DNA of 64,000 nucleotides from Desulfarculales bacterium UBA702 (GTDB lineage Bacteria > Desulfobacterota > Syntrophobacteria > Syntrophobacterales > Syntrophobacteraceae): contig DBMI01000095.1 of NCBI GenBank assembly GCA_002298165.1, forward strand, positions 29,908-93,907, given 5' to 3'. The notes below the pieces were generated by a model. That model saw nothing but the letters and a program-made list of their open reading frames with translations, did not search any database and had not been told where the DNA came from. Both the position numbers and the translations under genes were made by a program. Positions within the stretch are counted from its first letter, which is position 1; each line of letters opens with the position of its first letter. Positions 33,916-43,484 of the stretch are shown here, piece by piece.

Positions 33916-35186
33916 TGAAGATCCTCCTCATACAATCGTTCATGGGAGGCGCTGAGCCTCCGATTTTCCCGATCGGCCTCGCCTGCCTCAAGTCTTCTCT
34001 TGCCGGTCACGACGTCAGGGTATTCGATACCAATATCTCACCCAGACCTTTTGACGAACTGGAATCGATGCTCGTGGACTTCGCGCCGGATGTGGTAGGT
34101 ATCTCACTTCGCAATATAGATTCCACAAACAAGCGCACGGTTGTCTTCTATTATGACTTTCTGGGGCAGATACTCGATGTGGTAAAAGCCTGTTCCGGCG
34201 CGAGGCTGATAATCGGCGGATCGGGTTTTTCCGTTTTCGCGGCCGAGATTATGCAAAACGAGCCGAGGATCGACCTGGGCGTATATCTCGAGGGTGAATC
34301 CACTTTTCCCACGCTCATAGACAATCTGGACCACCCGGAAAAAGTTCCATCGGTTTATTTCCGAAAAGATGGCCAGGTTTTCTTTAGCGGCGCGATCCCG
34401 CAGAGCAGCCTCAATGGGTTTAAAATGCCCGACTGGAAGATTCTGCCCCTGTCGCACTACACGGACCGGGACGCGCTCGGGGTCGAAACCAAGCGAGGAT
34501 GCGCACTCGGGTGCGTCTACTGCATCTACGGATTCTTGAACGGCAGACAGTACAGGCTCAAAGATCCGATGCTCGTGGTGGATGAAATAGAGCACCTGGT
34601 AAAAGAATGCGGGGCGCGCAGGTTCATGTTCCTGGACTCGGTATTCAATTTCCCAAGTGACCATGCCGAGGAAATCTGCCGAGAGATCATAAGGCGCGGG
34701 ATCGATGTAAGATGGTCGGCATGGTTCAGTGAAGCCGCTATCTCGGAAGAGTTCCTGGATGTTGCCGCCCGCGCCGGTTGCGATACGGTAATGCTTTCTC
34801 CAGATGCCCTTTCCGATCCCGTTCTGAAGGCGCTCGGAAAGAATTTCAGCCGAAAAAGGGTAATGGAAGCATTTCGGGCCTTAAGGAAATCCAACCGCTT
34901 CGACGTGAGCTACAATTTTTTTAAGAACCCTCCGGGCCAGACATTGGGCAACTTCCTTTCGATCGCCTTTTTCTGCCTAAAAGCCAAATGGCAGATGGGG
35001 CGCAAGGTGCACTTCGAATTCAACTCGCTTAGAATCGAGCCCCACACCAGGCTACACGAAATAGCCCTCCGGGAAGGCGCTGTAGCTCCTGAAAAAAGCC
35101 TTCTCTACCCGGAGTATTACATAAACAGGAAAACATGGTTTATTGGCGCTCTTTTCGACATGCTGTTAGCCTTAAAAGGAAAATAG
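33912..35186 (+). CDS. B12-binding-type radical SAM protein (EPS cluster, second of pair)
   Basis: 424 residues. An N-terminal Rossmann-like region (PPIFPIGLACLKSSL, DVVGISLRNID, LIIGGSGFS) precedes the radical SAM motif C197xxxC201xxC204 (KRGCALGCVYC). FMFLDSVFNFP and the following barrel strands are typical. It shares the layout of its upstream neighbour but is clearly diverged. Translation is coupled by the ATGA overlap, so the two proteins probably act on the same pathway. Substrate unknown. It may be a methyltransferase or a ring/chain-modifying enzyme; the sequence alone does not decide. Confidence 0.87.
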   Translation: MMKILLIQSFMGGAEPPIFPIGLACLKSSLAGHDVRVFDTNISPRPFDELESMLVDFAPDVVGISLRNIDSTNKRTVVFYYDFLGQILDVVKACSGARLIIGGSGFSVFAAEIMQNEPRIDLGVYLEGESTFPTLIDNLDHPEKVPSVYFRKDGQVFFSGAIPQSSLNGFKMPDWKILPLSHYTDRDALGVETKRGCALGCVYCIYGFLNGRQYRLKDPMLVVDEIEHLVKECGARRFMFLDSVFNFPSDHAEEICREIIRRGIDVRWSAWFSEAAISEEFLDVAARAGCDTVMLSPDALSDPVLKALGKNFSRKRVMEAFRALRKSNRFDVSYNFFKNPPGQTLGNFLSIAFFCLKAKWQMGRKVHFEFNSLRIEPHTRLHEIALREGAVAPEKSLLYPEYYINRKTWFIGALFDMLLALKGK

Positions 35187-35313
35187 AAAAAAGATAAACG
35201 GCGGGGAATGTCTTCTGGAGACGGTCCGTCGGGGTTGAAAAATACTGCTGAATCGCCCTGGTGCCGGATATATGCATCCGGGCTACCCTCTCTACTGCTC
35301 AGGTATCTAATCC

Positions 35314-36171
35314 ATGGGAATGATGAACAGGCTTCTCCCTTTTTTCGGTGATTTGTTTCTGGAAAGATTTACCGGCAAAAAGAGAGTAGCAACCATAGAA
35401 AATGAAATATGGATCCCCAACCGGTCGGGCCCGGCCCTTTACGCGCATATTCACCGCCCCTGCGATTCAATGGTAAATCCCGGTGTTGTTCTGGTGCCTG
35501 GTGCGCTCGACAGCGGCGCGAAATTTGACCTGGGCAGGGGCATCAAGGCTGCCGATGTGGCCTCGCTGGGATTTACGGTTATGCATTACGACCCGACCGG
35601 GCGCGGCAGGACGGGCGGCAGCGAGGATTATTGGGGGCCGGCGCATCAAAGGGAATTGGCAGAACTCGTGGAATTCTTCGAAGCCCTGCCCGAAGTGGAG
35701 AGCGGAAATATCGCTATTTTTTCGTTTTCAATAGGGATCTGCATTGCGGCGGGCGCACTTGCCCGGTTTGATCTTCCGTCCGTGAAGTATCTGTTTGACT
35801 GGGAGGGGCCGTCAAACAGGTTCAACATCACCCAGAATGATACCCATAAGCACCTCAAGGCATGGCCCTGCACCAATGTTGCCTTCTGGGGCGAGCGGGA
35901 ACCGGTGCTTTCAATAGGTCGAATTCCCTGCGGCTATTTCAGGTATCAGGCGATGCGCGATCACGTGCAGGGTAAATTTAAAGGACATGCAATCGAACTG
36001 GTCAATCTGGCTGGGAGAGGAGAGGCGAGGTGGACGCGCATGAACGCGAATCCGTCCGGAACGATATTTCATGAGGCTCAAATCGATGAATACGACTGGG
36101 TGCCTGATTTCAGAAACCACAAGGGACAGGTGCTCAAATACCTTCTGGAGGCGGACCGGCAGGGAGGGTGA
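35314..36171 (+). CDS. Alpha/beta hydrolase, SxSxG variant
   Basis: 285 residues with an alpha/beta-hydrolase fold: VVLVPGALDSGAKFD (oxyanion region), VMHYDPTGRGRTGGSEDYWG, and the nucleophile elbow IFSFSIG, where the usual GxSxG starts with Ser. The family resembles hydrolases found near exosortase/EPS genes, but I cannot place it in a named subfamily. Later Asp/His candidates are present (FDWEG; KGHAIELVN) but not certain. No signal peptide. It sits between the radical SAM pair and the Wzz-like gene, all on one strand. Confidence 0.75.
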   Translation: MGMMNRLLPFFGDLFLERFTGKKRVATIENEIWIPNRSGPALYAHIHRPCDSMVNPGVVLVPGALDSGAKFDLGRGIKAADVASLGFTVMHYDPTGRGRTGGSEDYWGPAHQRELAELVEFFEALPEVESGNIAIFSFSIGICIAAGALARFDLPSVKYLFDWEGPSNRFNITQNDTHKHLKAWPCTNVAFWGEREPVLSIGRIPCGYFRYQAMRDHVQGKFKGHAIELVNLAGRGEARWTRMNANPSGTIFHEAQIDEYDWVPDFRNHKGQVLKYLLEADRQGG

Positions 36172-36388
36172 GGCCCCTTTTTGCAAGCCCCGGAGCCGTA
36201 AGGCCACGATTGCCTTTTGACTTAGCGGGTGATAATGTTCACGCTCCGAATTCTAGATATATGTGCGAAGTACGTTTGTTGGTTTGCGAAGGCAGATGCC
36301 GAATCCAACCGGTGTATCGCAGACCCGGGGTAGGTCGGCTGCCCGAAGTCTTTCTTATTTCACGATTCTTGATCAAGGATGGAATTGA

Positions 36389-38530
36389 GTGAATCCCGCT
36401 AAAGACAGGAGTTGGCTTTTAACAATACTCCGGATGAAAATGCCGATTATAATGTCAATATCTATTGCGGTTGCCGGAATCGTTGCAATCCTGACGCTTC
36501 TGTTCACACCAATATATTCAGCAACAACTGTCCTGGTGATAGATTCGGATCTCAACAAAATTCTGGGTGGAATGACAACGCCGCCACCTGCCATAAATAA
36601 TGTCGATTACATTCGCTACGAATTTTTTGCTTCACACAGCGTTCAATTGATGAAATTGCCCCAAATCGCCAAGAAAGTTATTGAAGACGAGGGACTAAAG
36701 AACCGGTACGGTAACCCGCTGCACCCGGAATATTTGGTCCACCCAAACCTGGCGCGTCTGGTTTTTAATAATAATGGGCTTGGGGTGATGGTTGACTGGA
36801 TAACCGATACCCAAACCTTTGCAATCACCGCTACAGCGAAGGACCCGGACCAGGCGGTGCGGTTGTCCCGAAAATATTCGGAGGTTTTCCTCGATGAAAA
36901 TGCAAATCAATATGTCGGAGTTATCGAAAAGCTCCTAGATAGAACCAACATTCAGTGTGACGAAATCTTGGCGCAACTAGAGGGTTATGATCGGCAATTC
37001 AAGGAAATCAGGACTAAATACAAAACTGTCGAACCTGCCGATGATATAAAGCTTGTTGTTCAGAAAGTATACTCCGTAAAGGCGGTGCTGGATGGGGAGC
37101 AGCTCAAGGCAGCCAGATACCAGGCCGAAATGGACCATCTAAAGAAAGAGGAAAAGAACTTTGCCAAATTGAAGAAAATAGAGGAATCTTTCGCAGTCAA
37201 TCCCAATATAGATAGTATCAAGACCGAGATAAGGCAGTTGGCCTCCACAATAGCTGCCTCGGGCATAGAATACACGCCTGACCATCCAGACTACAAACAG
37301 GCTACCAAAAAGTTGCAGACGGCGAAAGAGTCGCTCAAAAGCGAATCGCTCAGGAGACTTGCACAAGTAAGTGAAAGAGAACATCCGATGCTTGACAATA
37401 TCACACAAAGCATCTTCAACCTGGCCTATGAAAATGTGAGCAGCGGAATCCAGATTCAGTTCTATACGGACCTGGTTTCGGCATATGAGGCGAGGGTGGT
37501 CGAACTTTCAAACGCCGGCTACCTTCTGCAGGACCTGAGTCTTCACAGGGACACTCTGGTGTCCACCCTTCAACAGGCCTTTAAAGACAAGTATAAGTTG
37601 GAAAGTGTTTTGAAAAAAAGGTTCCCGCTTTTCAGAGTAGTCTCATCGGCGGACATAAATCGCGACAACCTGGGTGAGTACAGGTTTTTTCCCAAACGCA
37701 AGCGGATCGTTCTTCTCAGCGCAATTGTAAGTGTGCTGGTGATTTTCTTTTTCATTATCGGCAGAGAACTTAAATCGAACCTGCTCTATTTCGGGTGGCA
37801 GCTCGAGTGCGAAAAAAAGGGAATCGGATGCACCGACGTTCCCCAGATGGAGGATATGGATCAGCGCAGCCGTAACGCGCTGGTTTGCTACAGGATTCAG
37901 GATCTGTGCACCGTTGTCAAAGATGCCCCTCTTTTGCGTATTACCAGCGGGTTCGCCGGTGAGGGAAGGGCTGCGATCGCTCTGGCGCTGGCCTGGTACT
38001 TTCAGAAAATCGGGTCCTCGTGCATCTTGGTGGATGGAGATGCGACAGGGCAATCCGTTTGCAAGGCACTTGGCGTAAAGGACTGTCTGGGGTTGATCGA
38101 TGTGCAGGCTGGCCGCATTGCGCTCGAGGATGCGGTGGTTGAAAAAGCCCCCGGTATGGCTGTGCTCCCTCCTGGTCGCAAAGATGAGAAGGAACTGATA
38201 ACCGGCGGTACTTCAGATCTTCGTGAGACAATAACCCGTCTAAATACCATCTTTACGCGCGTCATTTATTTGGAACCTCCGTACATGAGCGAGTACGAGG
38301 TCTCGGCGGACACCCTGCCGCCTCATGATGTAATAATGGTCGCGGAATCAGGCAGACATTCCCTGCTTGCTATCGACCAGGCAATTGCGATGCGCAGATT
38401 TAATTCCGGTGGGGCAAGTTTGAAATGGCTCGTGATCAACAGGACCCCTCTGGTCGTTGACCTGCTTTCACCTTGGGACGTGTTGAGATCGGCTGTTGGT
38501 CGCATCAGGCAATTGCGGTCGAGATTCTAA
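36389..38530 (+). CDS. Wzz/BY-kinase-like polysaccharide co-polymerase with degenerate kinase domain
   Basis: 713 residues from GTG 36389 (AAGGAT upstream). An N-terminal Wzz domain with TM1 (about 18-42, MPIIMSISIAVAGIVAILTLLF), a long periplasmic coiled-coil part (about 170-400), TM2 (about 431-452) and a cytoplasmic domain of the BY-kinase/CpsD fold. In that domain Walker A reads GFAGEGRAAIALALA: the Lys is R527 and the following Ser/Thr is Ala528. The Walker A' region is CILVDGDATGQSV. There is no C-terminal Tyr cluster. Tyrosine kinase activity is therefore doubtful; a structural role in chain-length control is more likely. Confidence 0.85.
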   Translation: MNPAKDRSWLLTILRMKMPIIMSISIAVAGIVAILTLLFTPIYSATTVLVIDSDLNKILGGMTTPPPAINNVDYIRYEFFASHSVQLMKLPQIAKKVIEDEGLKNRYGNPLHPEYLVHPNLARLVFNNNGLGVMVDWITDTQTFAITATAKDPDQAVRLSRKYSEVFLDENANQYVGVIEKLLDRTNIQCDEILAQLEGYDRQFKEIRTKYKTVEPADDIKLVVQKVYSVKAVLDGEQLKAARYQAEMDHLKKEEKNFAKLKKIEESFAVNPNIDSIKTEIRQLASTIAASGIEYTPDHPDYKQATKKLQTAKESLKSESLRRLAQVSEREHPMLDNITQSIFNLAYENVSSGIQIQFYTDLVSAYEARVVELSNAGYLLQDLSLHRDTLVSTLQQAFKDKYKLESVLKKRFPLFRVVSSADINRDNLGEYRFFPKRKRIVLLSAIVSVLVIFFFIIGRELKSNLLYFGWQLECEKKGIGCTDVPQMEDMDQRSRNALVCYRIQDLCTVVKDAPLLRITSGFAGEGRAAIALALAWYFQKIGSSCILVDGDATGQSVCKALGVKDCLGLIDVQAGRIALEDAVVEKAPGMAVLPPGRKDEKELITGGTSDLRETITRLNTIFTRVIYLEPPYMSEYEVSADTLPPHDVIMVAESGRHSLLAIDQAIAMRRFNSGGASLKWLVINRTPLVVDLLSPWDVLRSAVGRIRQLRSRF

Positions 38531-38540
38531 GGGCATATCC

Positions 38541-40055
38541 ATGCAATCGGAAAGAACCCTCAGGGGCGGGGCTTACTCTCAGCCCATGTTGATCCCGGCG
38601 GCAATCCTGGCGGCCTTGCTCACTTCGGTATCACTGCTGATACTGGAACACTCAAATCATCTCCTCACAATTTTCTTTTCCGTCGTCTTCATTCTACTTC
38701 TGATCTTCTACTTTTACCCCCTTGCCGGAATATACACATGGACGCTACTTTTCCCCATCCAGAGCATATTTCTTGAAATCACCATTGGTTGGCGGAAACA
38801 TAAGTTCTACGCATTCGAAGCGCTGGTTTTCCTGGTGCTGCCAGTACTATTGGTACAGGTCCTCTCCAGAAGACATTCCACCACCCTTAAACGATCACGC
38901 TCAATTAGCGTGGAATTCTCCTGGATATACCTTTTTTCGGTCGCCTTCATCGCTTGGGCCATACTTTGTTTTTCTCTTTCGAATCTCCCCGGCGAAGCGG
39001 TAATAAGTCTGGCCAAACTGATCAATAACTTTGTTTTTTGCGCATTGATAATTACTCACCTGGACCGGTATGAAAGATTTATAAAACTGATCATCTTTTT
39101 TTGTGTTTTCGCAGCATTCCTATCGGTGATCGTTTTCATCGCAAACCATTACGGACTCGATCTATCCTATAAGATCATTACTCCCGGCGCGGTCTCAGTG
39201 AATTTTTTTGCAAATTTCATCAACACCAGCGGCGTTTTCGATCCTAAGATGGTCGGGATGACCTTTTCATCAGGACTAAGCGGCAGGCATGAGTTAGGCA
39301 TATTTCTTTCCTGCGCGACTGTCTTTTCGGCGCTTCTCATAAAAAAATTCAAGGCGCCTCATATCAGGGCCATTTTCGTCTTTTTTATCCTGCTCTATGC
39401 GAATGCCCAGTTTGTTTCGGTTTCAAAGGGATCGCTGTTGGGATTATTTGCTAGTTCGGTTTTTCTGTTTCTGATTATCCCGGAATTTAGAAGATATATT
39501 TTATTGCTAATGATCGCAATATTCGGACTCTGGTCGGCGGCGGCAGTAATCTCCGATCTGATAAAACCCGAATGGGTGAAGGATGCCGGCATCGCCACGT
39601 CCGTGGGAAATCTGGCCAATCAGAGCGCCCTAAGGCCCGGCACGGTCGCAAGCCGTTTCAAGTTGATGAGGGAGGCAATTGATGTTTTTCTCTCCTCCCG
39701 CGGAATGGGGGGAGGGCCGGACAGCCTGTTGTTCCTGAAGACTCAAGTGGTCCACGGCCATAATTTCCTGCTAACCTATGCAGCAGATTACGGGATACCG
39801 GGAGTCTTGTTTGCCGGTTCGATGGTGGTGTTGCTGGCGAGGCTGGGTTATAAGGAAATTGTGACGAAAGCCCGGATCGATAACCCTGTCTGGCTCCTGA
39901 GACTTACCATATTTGCAGCTTTGCTGATGACCCTTTTCGAGTATTCACTGGATGTAAATATATGGTACCCGCACGTATGGTTCATCGGGGCCCTTTTCCT
40001 GGCTTCCTTGCGAATCGAAGAACCTGAACCCGAAAGCGATTTGGCGGTGATATGA
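38541..40055 (+). CDS. O-antigen/EPS polymerase or ligase (Wzy/WaaL-like)
   Basis: 504 residues from ATG 38541 (AAGGG 7 bp upstream), starting 10 bp after the Wzz stop. About 11 membrane helices with one larger extracytoplasmic loop around residues 350-430 (RPGTVASRFKLMREAIDVF, GGGPDSLLFLKTQVVHGHN). The VHGHNFLLTYAADYGIPG motif is typical of Wzy_C/O-antigen ligase proteins. It would polymerise lipid-linked repeat units in the periplasm or transfer glycan; the choice cannot be made from sequence. Its stop overlaps the next gene (ATGA). Confidence 0.88.
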   Translation: MQSERTLRGGAYSQPMLIPAAILAALLTSVSLLILEHSNHLLTIFFSVVFILLLIFYFYPLAGIYTWTLLFPIQSIFLEITIGWRKHKFYAFEALVFLVLPVLLVQVLSRRHSTTLKRSRSISVEFSWIYLFSVAFIAWAILCFSLSNLPGEAVISLAKLINNFVFCALIITHLDRYERFIKLIIFFCVFAAFLSVIVFIANHYGLDLSYKIITPGAVSVNFFANFINTSGVFDPKMVGMTFSSGLSGRHELGIFLSCATVFSALLIKKFKAPHIRAIFVFFILLYANAQFVSVSKGSLLGLFASSVFLFLIIPEFRRYILLLMIAIFGLWSAAAVISDLIKPEWVKDAGIATSVGNLANQSALRPGTVASRFKLMREAIDVFLSSRGMGGGPDSLLFLKTQVVHGHNFLLTYAADYGIPGVLFAGSMVVLLARLGYKEIVTKARIDNPVWLLRLTIFAALLMTLFEYSLDVNIWYPHVWFIGALFLASLRIEEPEPESDLAVI

Positions 40056-41194
40056 ACCTGATGAAGTTTATTTCGCCGCTATGGGCGCCGATATTCCTCA
40101 CCGGATTTCTCCTCCTTTTGTGCTGCTCATGCCAGATCAGCCCGAGGATCGTCCCCCGGGCTCAACCATCCCTGACCGGGGCCGGTTTCGATATCACTCC
40201 TCCGGGTTGCTCGGCTGTCAGACCGGACGTGGTGAGAATCGGCGAATATCTATACGTACATATCCTGAAATTGAGGCCCGGTCCGGGGAGTTTTGTACTC
40301 ATCAAGCTAGACAAAAATCTGAGAACCATCTACGTGAGCGACATCTATTCAGGAAAGGCCACGCCAACCGATGCCCGCGTAGCCACTGACAACAACGATG
40401 ATTTTTTCTATTCTTTTGAAACTGTCTATAAGGACCGGATCCCCGGTAATTTTCTAAATTTCGCAAGATACGATGTAAGCAGCGATTCGAGCCGCCCAAT
40501 TTTGAAGGAATACCAGGAAGAGGTGGCAGTGAGCCATTTTGCTGTCCCGCCGGTCCTCCCTCCAGTCGGCACCGAACTCATGGATGATCCCGCCCCATTC
40601 TTTCACCGTGGCCGATATTGGATTTTAACAAAGACCTTTTCCAGCCCTCAAATGTATCTCAGATCGCTCGGAGAAGATCTTACCGTAAAGGAAAAACGCC
40701 GCCTTGATCTCCGATCCCTTGGCAAAGTTTTTTTCTCCCCAAGCGTCCTAATCTCGGTGGGTGACCAAGTTTTCCTCATAGCAGGCGTATCCAACGGTCC
40801 ACAATTCGTCCGGGGGAACTTTGCAAGGATCATGGCCATCCCCCTGACCAGCGATTTAAATCTTACAGGAGAAGCTCCGGTTTCGCTGACCGGCGAGGGT
40901 GAATGGGCGTCCTATGTTTCATCCACCAAGTATAGGGACGGAAGGCTCTACGTATTATACAACCTGTTTACTGGACTGGGGAATTTACAGGCAGGAGGGC
41001 AGGAACATGTAGGAATGCTGAAAATATTTGAGCTTCCCTCTTTCGGATTGAAGAAAACATTTGTCATTAATCGCGGAATTATGCTGGACAACCGCATGTC
41101 CATGGAATTTCTGGATGACCATCTGTATGTGTTTTACAATGACGAGTCGCAAAGAATAAAGGGCAGGAAGTTTGACTCGATCGAGCTGCGGTAA
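40052..41194 (+). CDS. Lipoprotein of the EPS cluster, possible beta-propeller
   Basis: 380 residues. The N-terminus (FLTGFLLLLCCSC) is a lipoprotein signal with a Cys at the lipobox. The remainder is rich in short strands with repeated patterns such as DDPAPFFHRGRYWILTKTF and SSTKYRDGRLYVLYNLF, recalling five-bladed propellers of glycosidase type, but no catalytic motif can be named. It overlaps the polymerase stop codon (ATGA) and precedes the carbamoyltransferase. A glycan-binding or glycan-trimming role outside the inner membrane is inference. Confidence 0.7.
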   Translation: MNLMKFISPLWAPIFLTGFLLLLCCSCQISPRIVPRAQPSLTGAGFDITPPGCSAVRPDVVRIGEYLYVHILKLRPGPGSFVLIKLDKNLRTIYVSDIYSGKATPTDARVATDNNDDFFYSFETVYKDRIPGNFLNFARYDVSSDSSRPILKEYQEEVAVSHFAVPPVLPPVGTELMDDPAPFFHRGRYWILTKTFSSPQMYLRSLGEDLTVKEKRRLDLRSLGKVFFSPSVLISVGDQVFLIAGVSNGPQFVRGNFARIMAIPLTSDLNLTGEAPVSLTGEGEWASYVSSTKYRDGRLYVLYNLFTGLGNLQAGGQEHVGMLKIFELPSFGLKKTFVINRGIMLDNRMSMEFLDDHLYVFYNDESQRIKGRKFDSIELR

Positions 41195-41239
41195 TACACC
41201 GGAATGTCGGCTTTTAAATTTTCGCTTTAAGGATCTGTT

Positions 41240-43057
41240 ATGTACGTGCTCGGCATTTCCGCATTCTATCATGACTCGGCGGCGGCGCTCCTTAAAGACG
41301 GCCGAATAGTGGCGGCCGCGCAGGAGGAGCGTTTTACCCGCAAGAAACACGATGCGGACTTTCCAGCAAATGCGGTGCGATTTTGCCTCGACCTGGCCGG
41401 AATCGATGCAGGCGGGCTTGATTGCGTTGCTTTCTACGATAAGCCTCTGATAAAATTTACCCGAATCCTTGAGACCTACCTTGCTTTTCCCGGCAGGGGA
41501 CTGAATTCTTTTGTGATGGCCATTCCCGCGTGGCTCAGGCAAAAGCTCTGGATTCCAGACCTGATACACAAACAAATAGACTTCGACGGCAAAATCATCT
41601 TCCCGGAGCACCACGAATCGCATGCGGCTTCCGCCTTCTTTCCTTCGCCCTTCGACCGGGCCGCCTTTCTCACCATAGACGGCGTTGGCGAATGGGCCAC
41701 CTCCTCATATGGCGTCGGCCGTGAAGGCAGGGTGGAAATAATGGCGGAGCTGAAATTTCCTCACTCACTTGGCCTTCTGTACTCGGCATTCACCTATTTT
41801 ACGGGCTTCAAGGTAAACTCGGGAGAATACAAGCTGATGGGGCTGGCCCCTTACGGGGAGCCCAAATATGTTCAGCAGATCATGGATGAGCTGATCGACC
41901 TCAAGGAAGATGGCTCCTTCAGCATGAACATGGACTATTTCAGTTATGCAACCGGTCTCACGATGACGGGACGAGCGTTTGAGCGCCTCTTCGACGGACC
42001 GGCGCGCAAGCCCGAGTCCATGCTCACCCAGCGGGAGATGGACCTGGCGCGGTCCGTTCAGGGGGTTACCGAGGAAATCGTTCTGCGTATGGCCCGCACG
42101 GTAAAGAAGGAAACCGGAGAGAGGAACCTTTGCCTGGCCGGGGGCGTTGCCCTCAACTGCGTTGCTAACGGCAAACTTCTTCGCGAGGGAATCTTCGATG
42201 ACCTGTGGATTCAACCCGCGGCGGGAGATGCGGGAGGGGCTCTGGGTGCTGCATATATCGCTCACTGTCATTATCTCGGCTGCCCCCTTCCGGAAAAAAC
42301 CGGTCGGGATATTCAGCGAGGTTCCTATCTCGGCCCCGAATATGGCGAAAGGGAAATCCGGGCTTTCCTGCGGGAGGCAGGCTCCCCCGCTCGGCGCCTC
42401 TCCGATGAGGATCTTTTCGAGACTGTTTCGGACCTGCTGGCCAGGGGCCTCGTCATCGGATGGTTTCAGGGCAGGATGGAATTTGGCCCCCGAGCGCTCG
42501 GAAACCGCAGCATAATAGGTGATCCCCGCTCCTCCGAGATGCAGAAGAAGATGAACCTGAAGATAAAATTTCGCGAAAGCTTCCGGCCATTTGCGCCATC
42601 GGTACAGGCGGAACGGGCATCCGAGTGGTTCGAAATCGACCGCGAAAGCCCCTACATGCTGCTCGTCGCCGATATCAGGAAGGAAAAGCGGCGCGAGATG
42701 ACCGATGAAGAGAAAAAGCTCTGGGGGATCGAGAAGCTGAACGTCGTGCGCTCGGAGATACCCGCGGTAACCCACGTCGATTACTCGGCAAGGCTCCAGA
42801 CGGTCAATCCTCTGGATAACCCCAGATATCACGCCTTACTTGAAAAATTCCGGGCACGCACCGGATGCCCCGTAATAGTAAATACCTCGTTTAATGTTCG
42901 CGGAGAGCCGATCGTCGAGTCACCCCGCGACGCATACAAGTGCTTTATGCGAACCGAGATGGACGTGCTCGTTCTGGAAAATTACGTCCTCTACAAGGGA
43001 GAGCAGCCGGAATTCCGCGATGACGTGGATTGGAGGAAAACCTATGAGCTGGATTAG
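41240..43057 (+). CDS. Carbamoyltransferase (NodU/CmcH family)
   Basis: 605 residues. N-terminal Kae1-like domain with GISAFYHDSAAALLKDG, EERFTRKKHD and EHHESHAASAFFPS; conserved LAGGVALNCVANGKL and AGDAGGALGAA; a C-terminal YrdC-like domain with MEFGPRALGNRSIIGDP and NTSFNVRGEPIV. The family makes carbamoyl-adenylate from carbamoyl phosphate and ATP and transfers the carbamoyl group to a hydroxyl. In this cluster a sugar of the EPS is the likely acceptor (inference). Length is normal. It overlaps the SxtJ gene by 14 bp. Confidence 0.93.
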   Translation: MYVLGISAFYHDSAAALLKDGRIVAAAQEERFTRKKHDADFPANAVRFCLDLAGIDAGGLDCVAFYDKPLIKFTRILETYLAFPGRGLNSFVMAIPAWLRQKLWIPDLIHKQIDFDGKIIFPEHHESHAASAFFPSPFDRAAFLTIDGVGEWATSSYGVGREGRVEIMAELKFPHSLGLLYSAFTYFTGFKVNSGEYKLMGLAPYGEPKYVQQIMDELIDLKEDGSFSMNMDYFSYATGLTMTGRAFERLFDGPARKPESMLTQREMDLARSVQGVTEEIVLRMARTVKKETGERNLCLAGGVALNCVANGKLLREGIFDDLWIQPAAGDAGGALGAAYIAHCHYLGCPLPEKTGRDIQRGSYLGPEYGEREIRAFLREAGSPARRLSDEDLFETVSDLLARGLVIGWFQGRMEFGPRALGNRSIIGDPRSSEMQKKMNLKIKFRESFRPFAPSVQAERASEWFEIDRESPYMLLVADIRKEKRREMTDEEKKLWGIEKLNVVRSEIPAVTHVDYSARLQTVNPLDNPRYHALLEKFRARTGCPVIVNTSFNVRGEPIVESPRDAYKCFMRTEMDVLVLENYVLYKGEQPEFRDDVDWRKTYELD

Positions 43058-43472
43058 CGATGTTCGATTTGAGCTGGCCCGGCTGGATGTTTCTCCCGGG
43101 AAGCTGCGCATCTTCGGAGTGGTAACCGGTACCATTTTTCTCGTGATTGCCTTCTGGCTCTTCTACCGAAAACTATTGCCTATACCGGCCCTAACGGTTG
43201 GCTCATTTGCGCTATTCCTCATAGCCACGGGTGCATCCGTTCCCATGTGGCTTCGCGGCATTTACAGGGTCTGGATGGGCCTTGCATTCGCTCTCGGATG
43301 GGTTATGTCGCGGGTGCTTCTGACTCTACTTTTCTTTCTGGTCTTGATGCCGATAGGATGGATAGCCCGGCTGGCCGGGGAAGATTTTCTTGACTTGCGC
43401 CGCTCGTCCGGAAAACAATCCTTCTGGGTAAAGCGCTCGGATACGAAGAACGATTACGAAAAGATGTTCTAA
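43044..43472 (+). CDS. SxtJ-family membrane protein
   Basis: 142 residues from ATG 43044 with GGAGG 7 bp upstream; the open frame extends further into the carbamoyltransferase gene but that part is not genuine. Helices at about 27-46, 51-66 and 78-110 and a polar tail match the small SxtJ membrane protein that repeatedly follows carbamoyltransferase genes. Biochemical role unknown. The 14-bp overlap with the carbamoyltransferase implies coupling. Confidence 0.8.
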   Translation: MSWISDVRFELARLDVSPGKLRIFGVVTGTIFLVIAFWLFYRKLLPIPALTVGSFALFLIATGASVPMWLRGIYRVWMGLAFALGWVMSRVLLTLLFFLVLMPIGWIARLAGEDFLDLRRSSGKQSFWVKRSDTKNDYEKMF

Positions 43473-43484
43473 CGGAGCTGAACA

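Noticed and set aside
35220..35310. Sigma-54 promoter before the EPS hydrolase (TGGTGCCGGATATATGCA)
   Set aside because: GG and GC are 12 bases apart rather than 10.
41765..42832. 355-codon open frame opposite the carbamoyltransferase
   Set aside because: The carbamoyltransferase is unambiguous on the plus strand; the antisense product has no recognisable domain or ribosome site.
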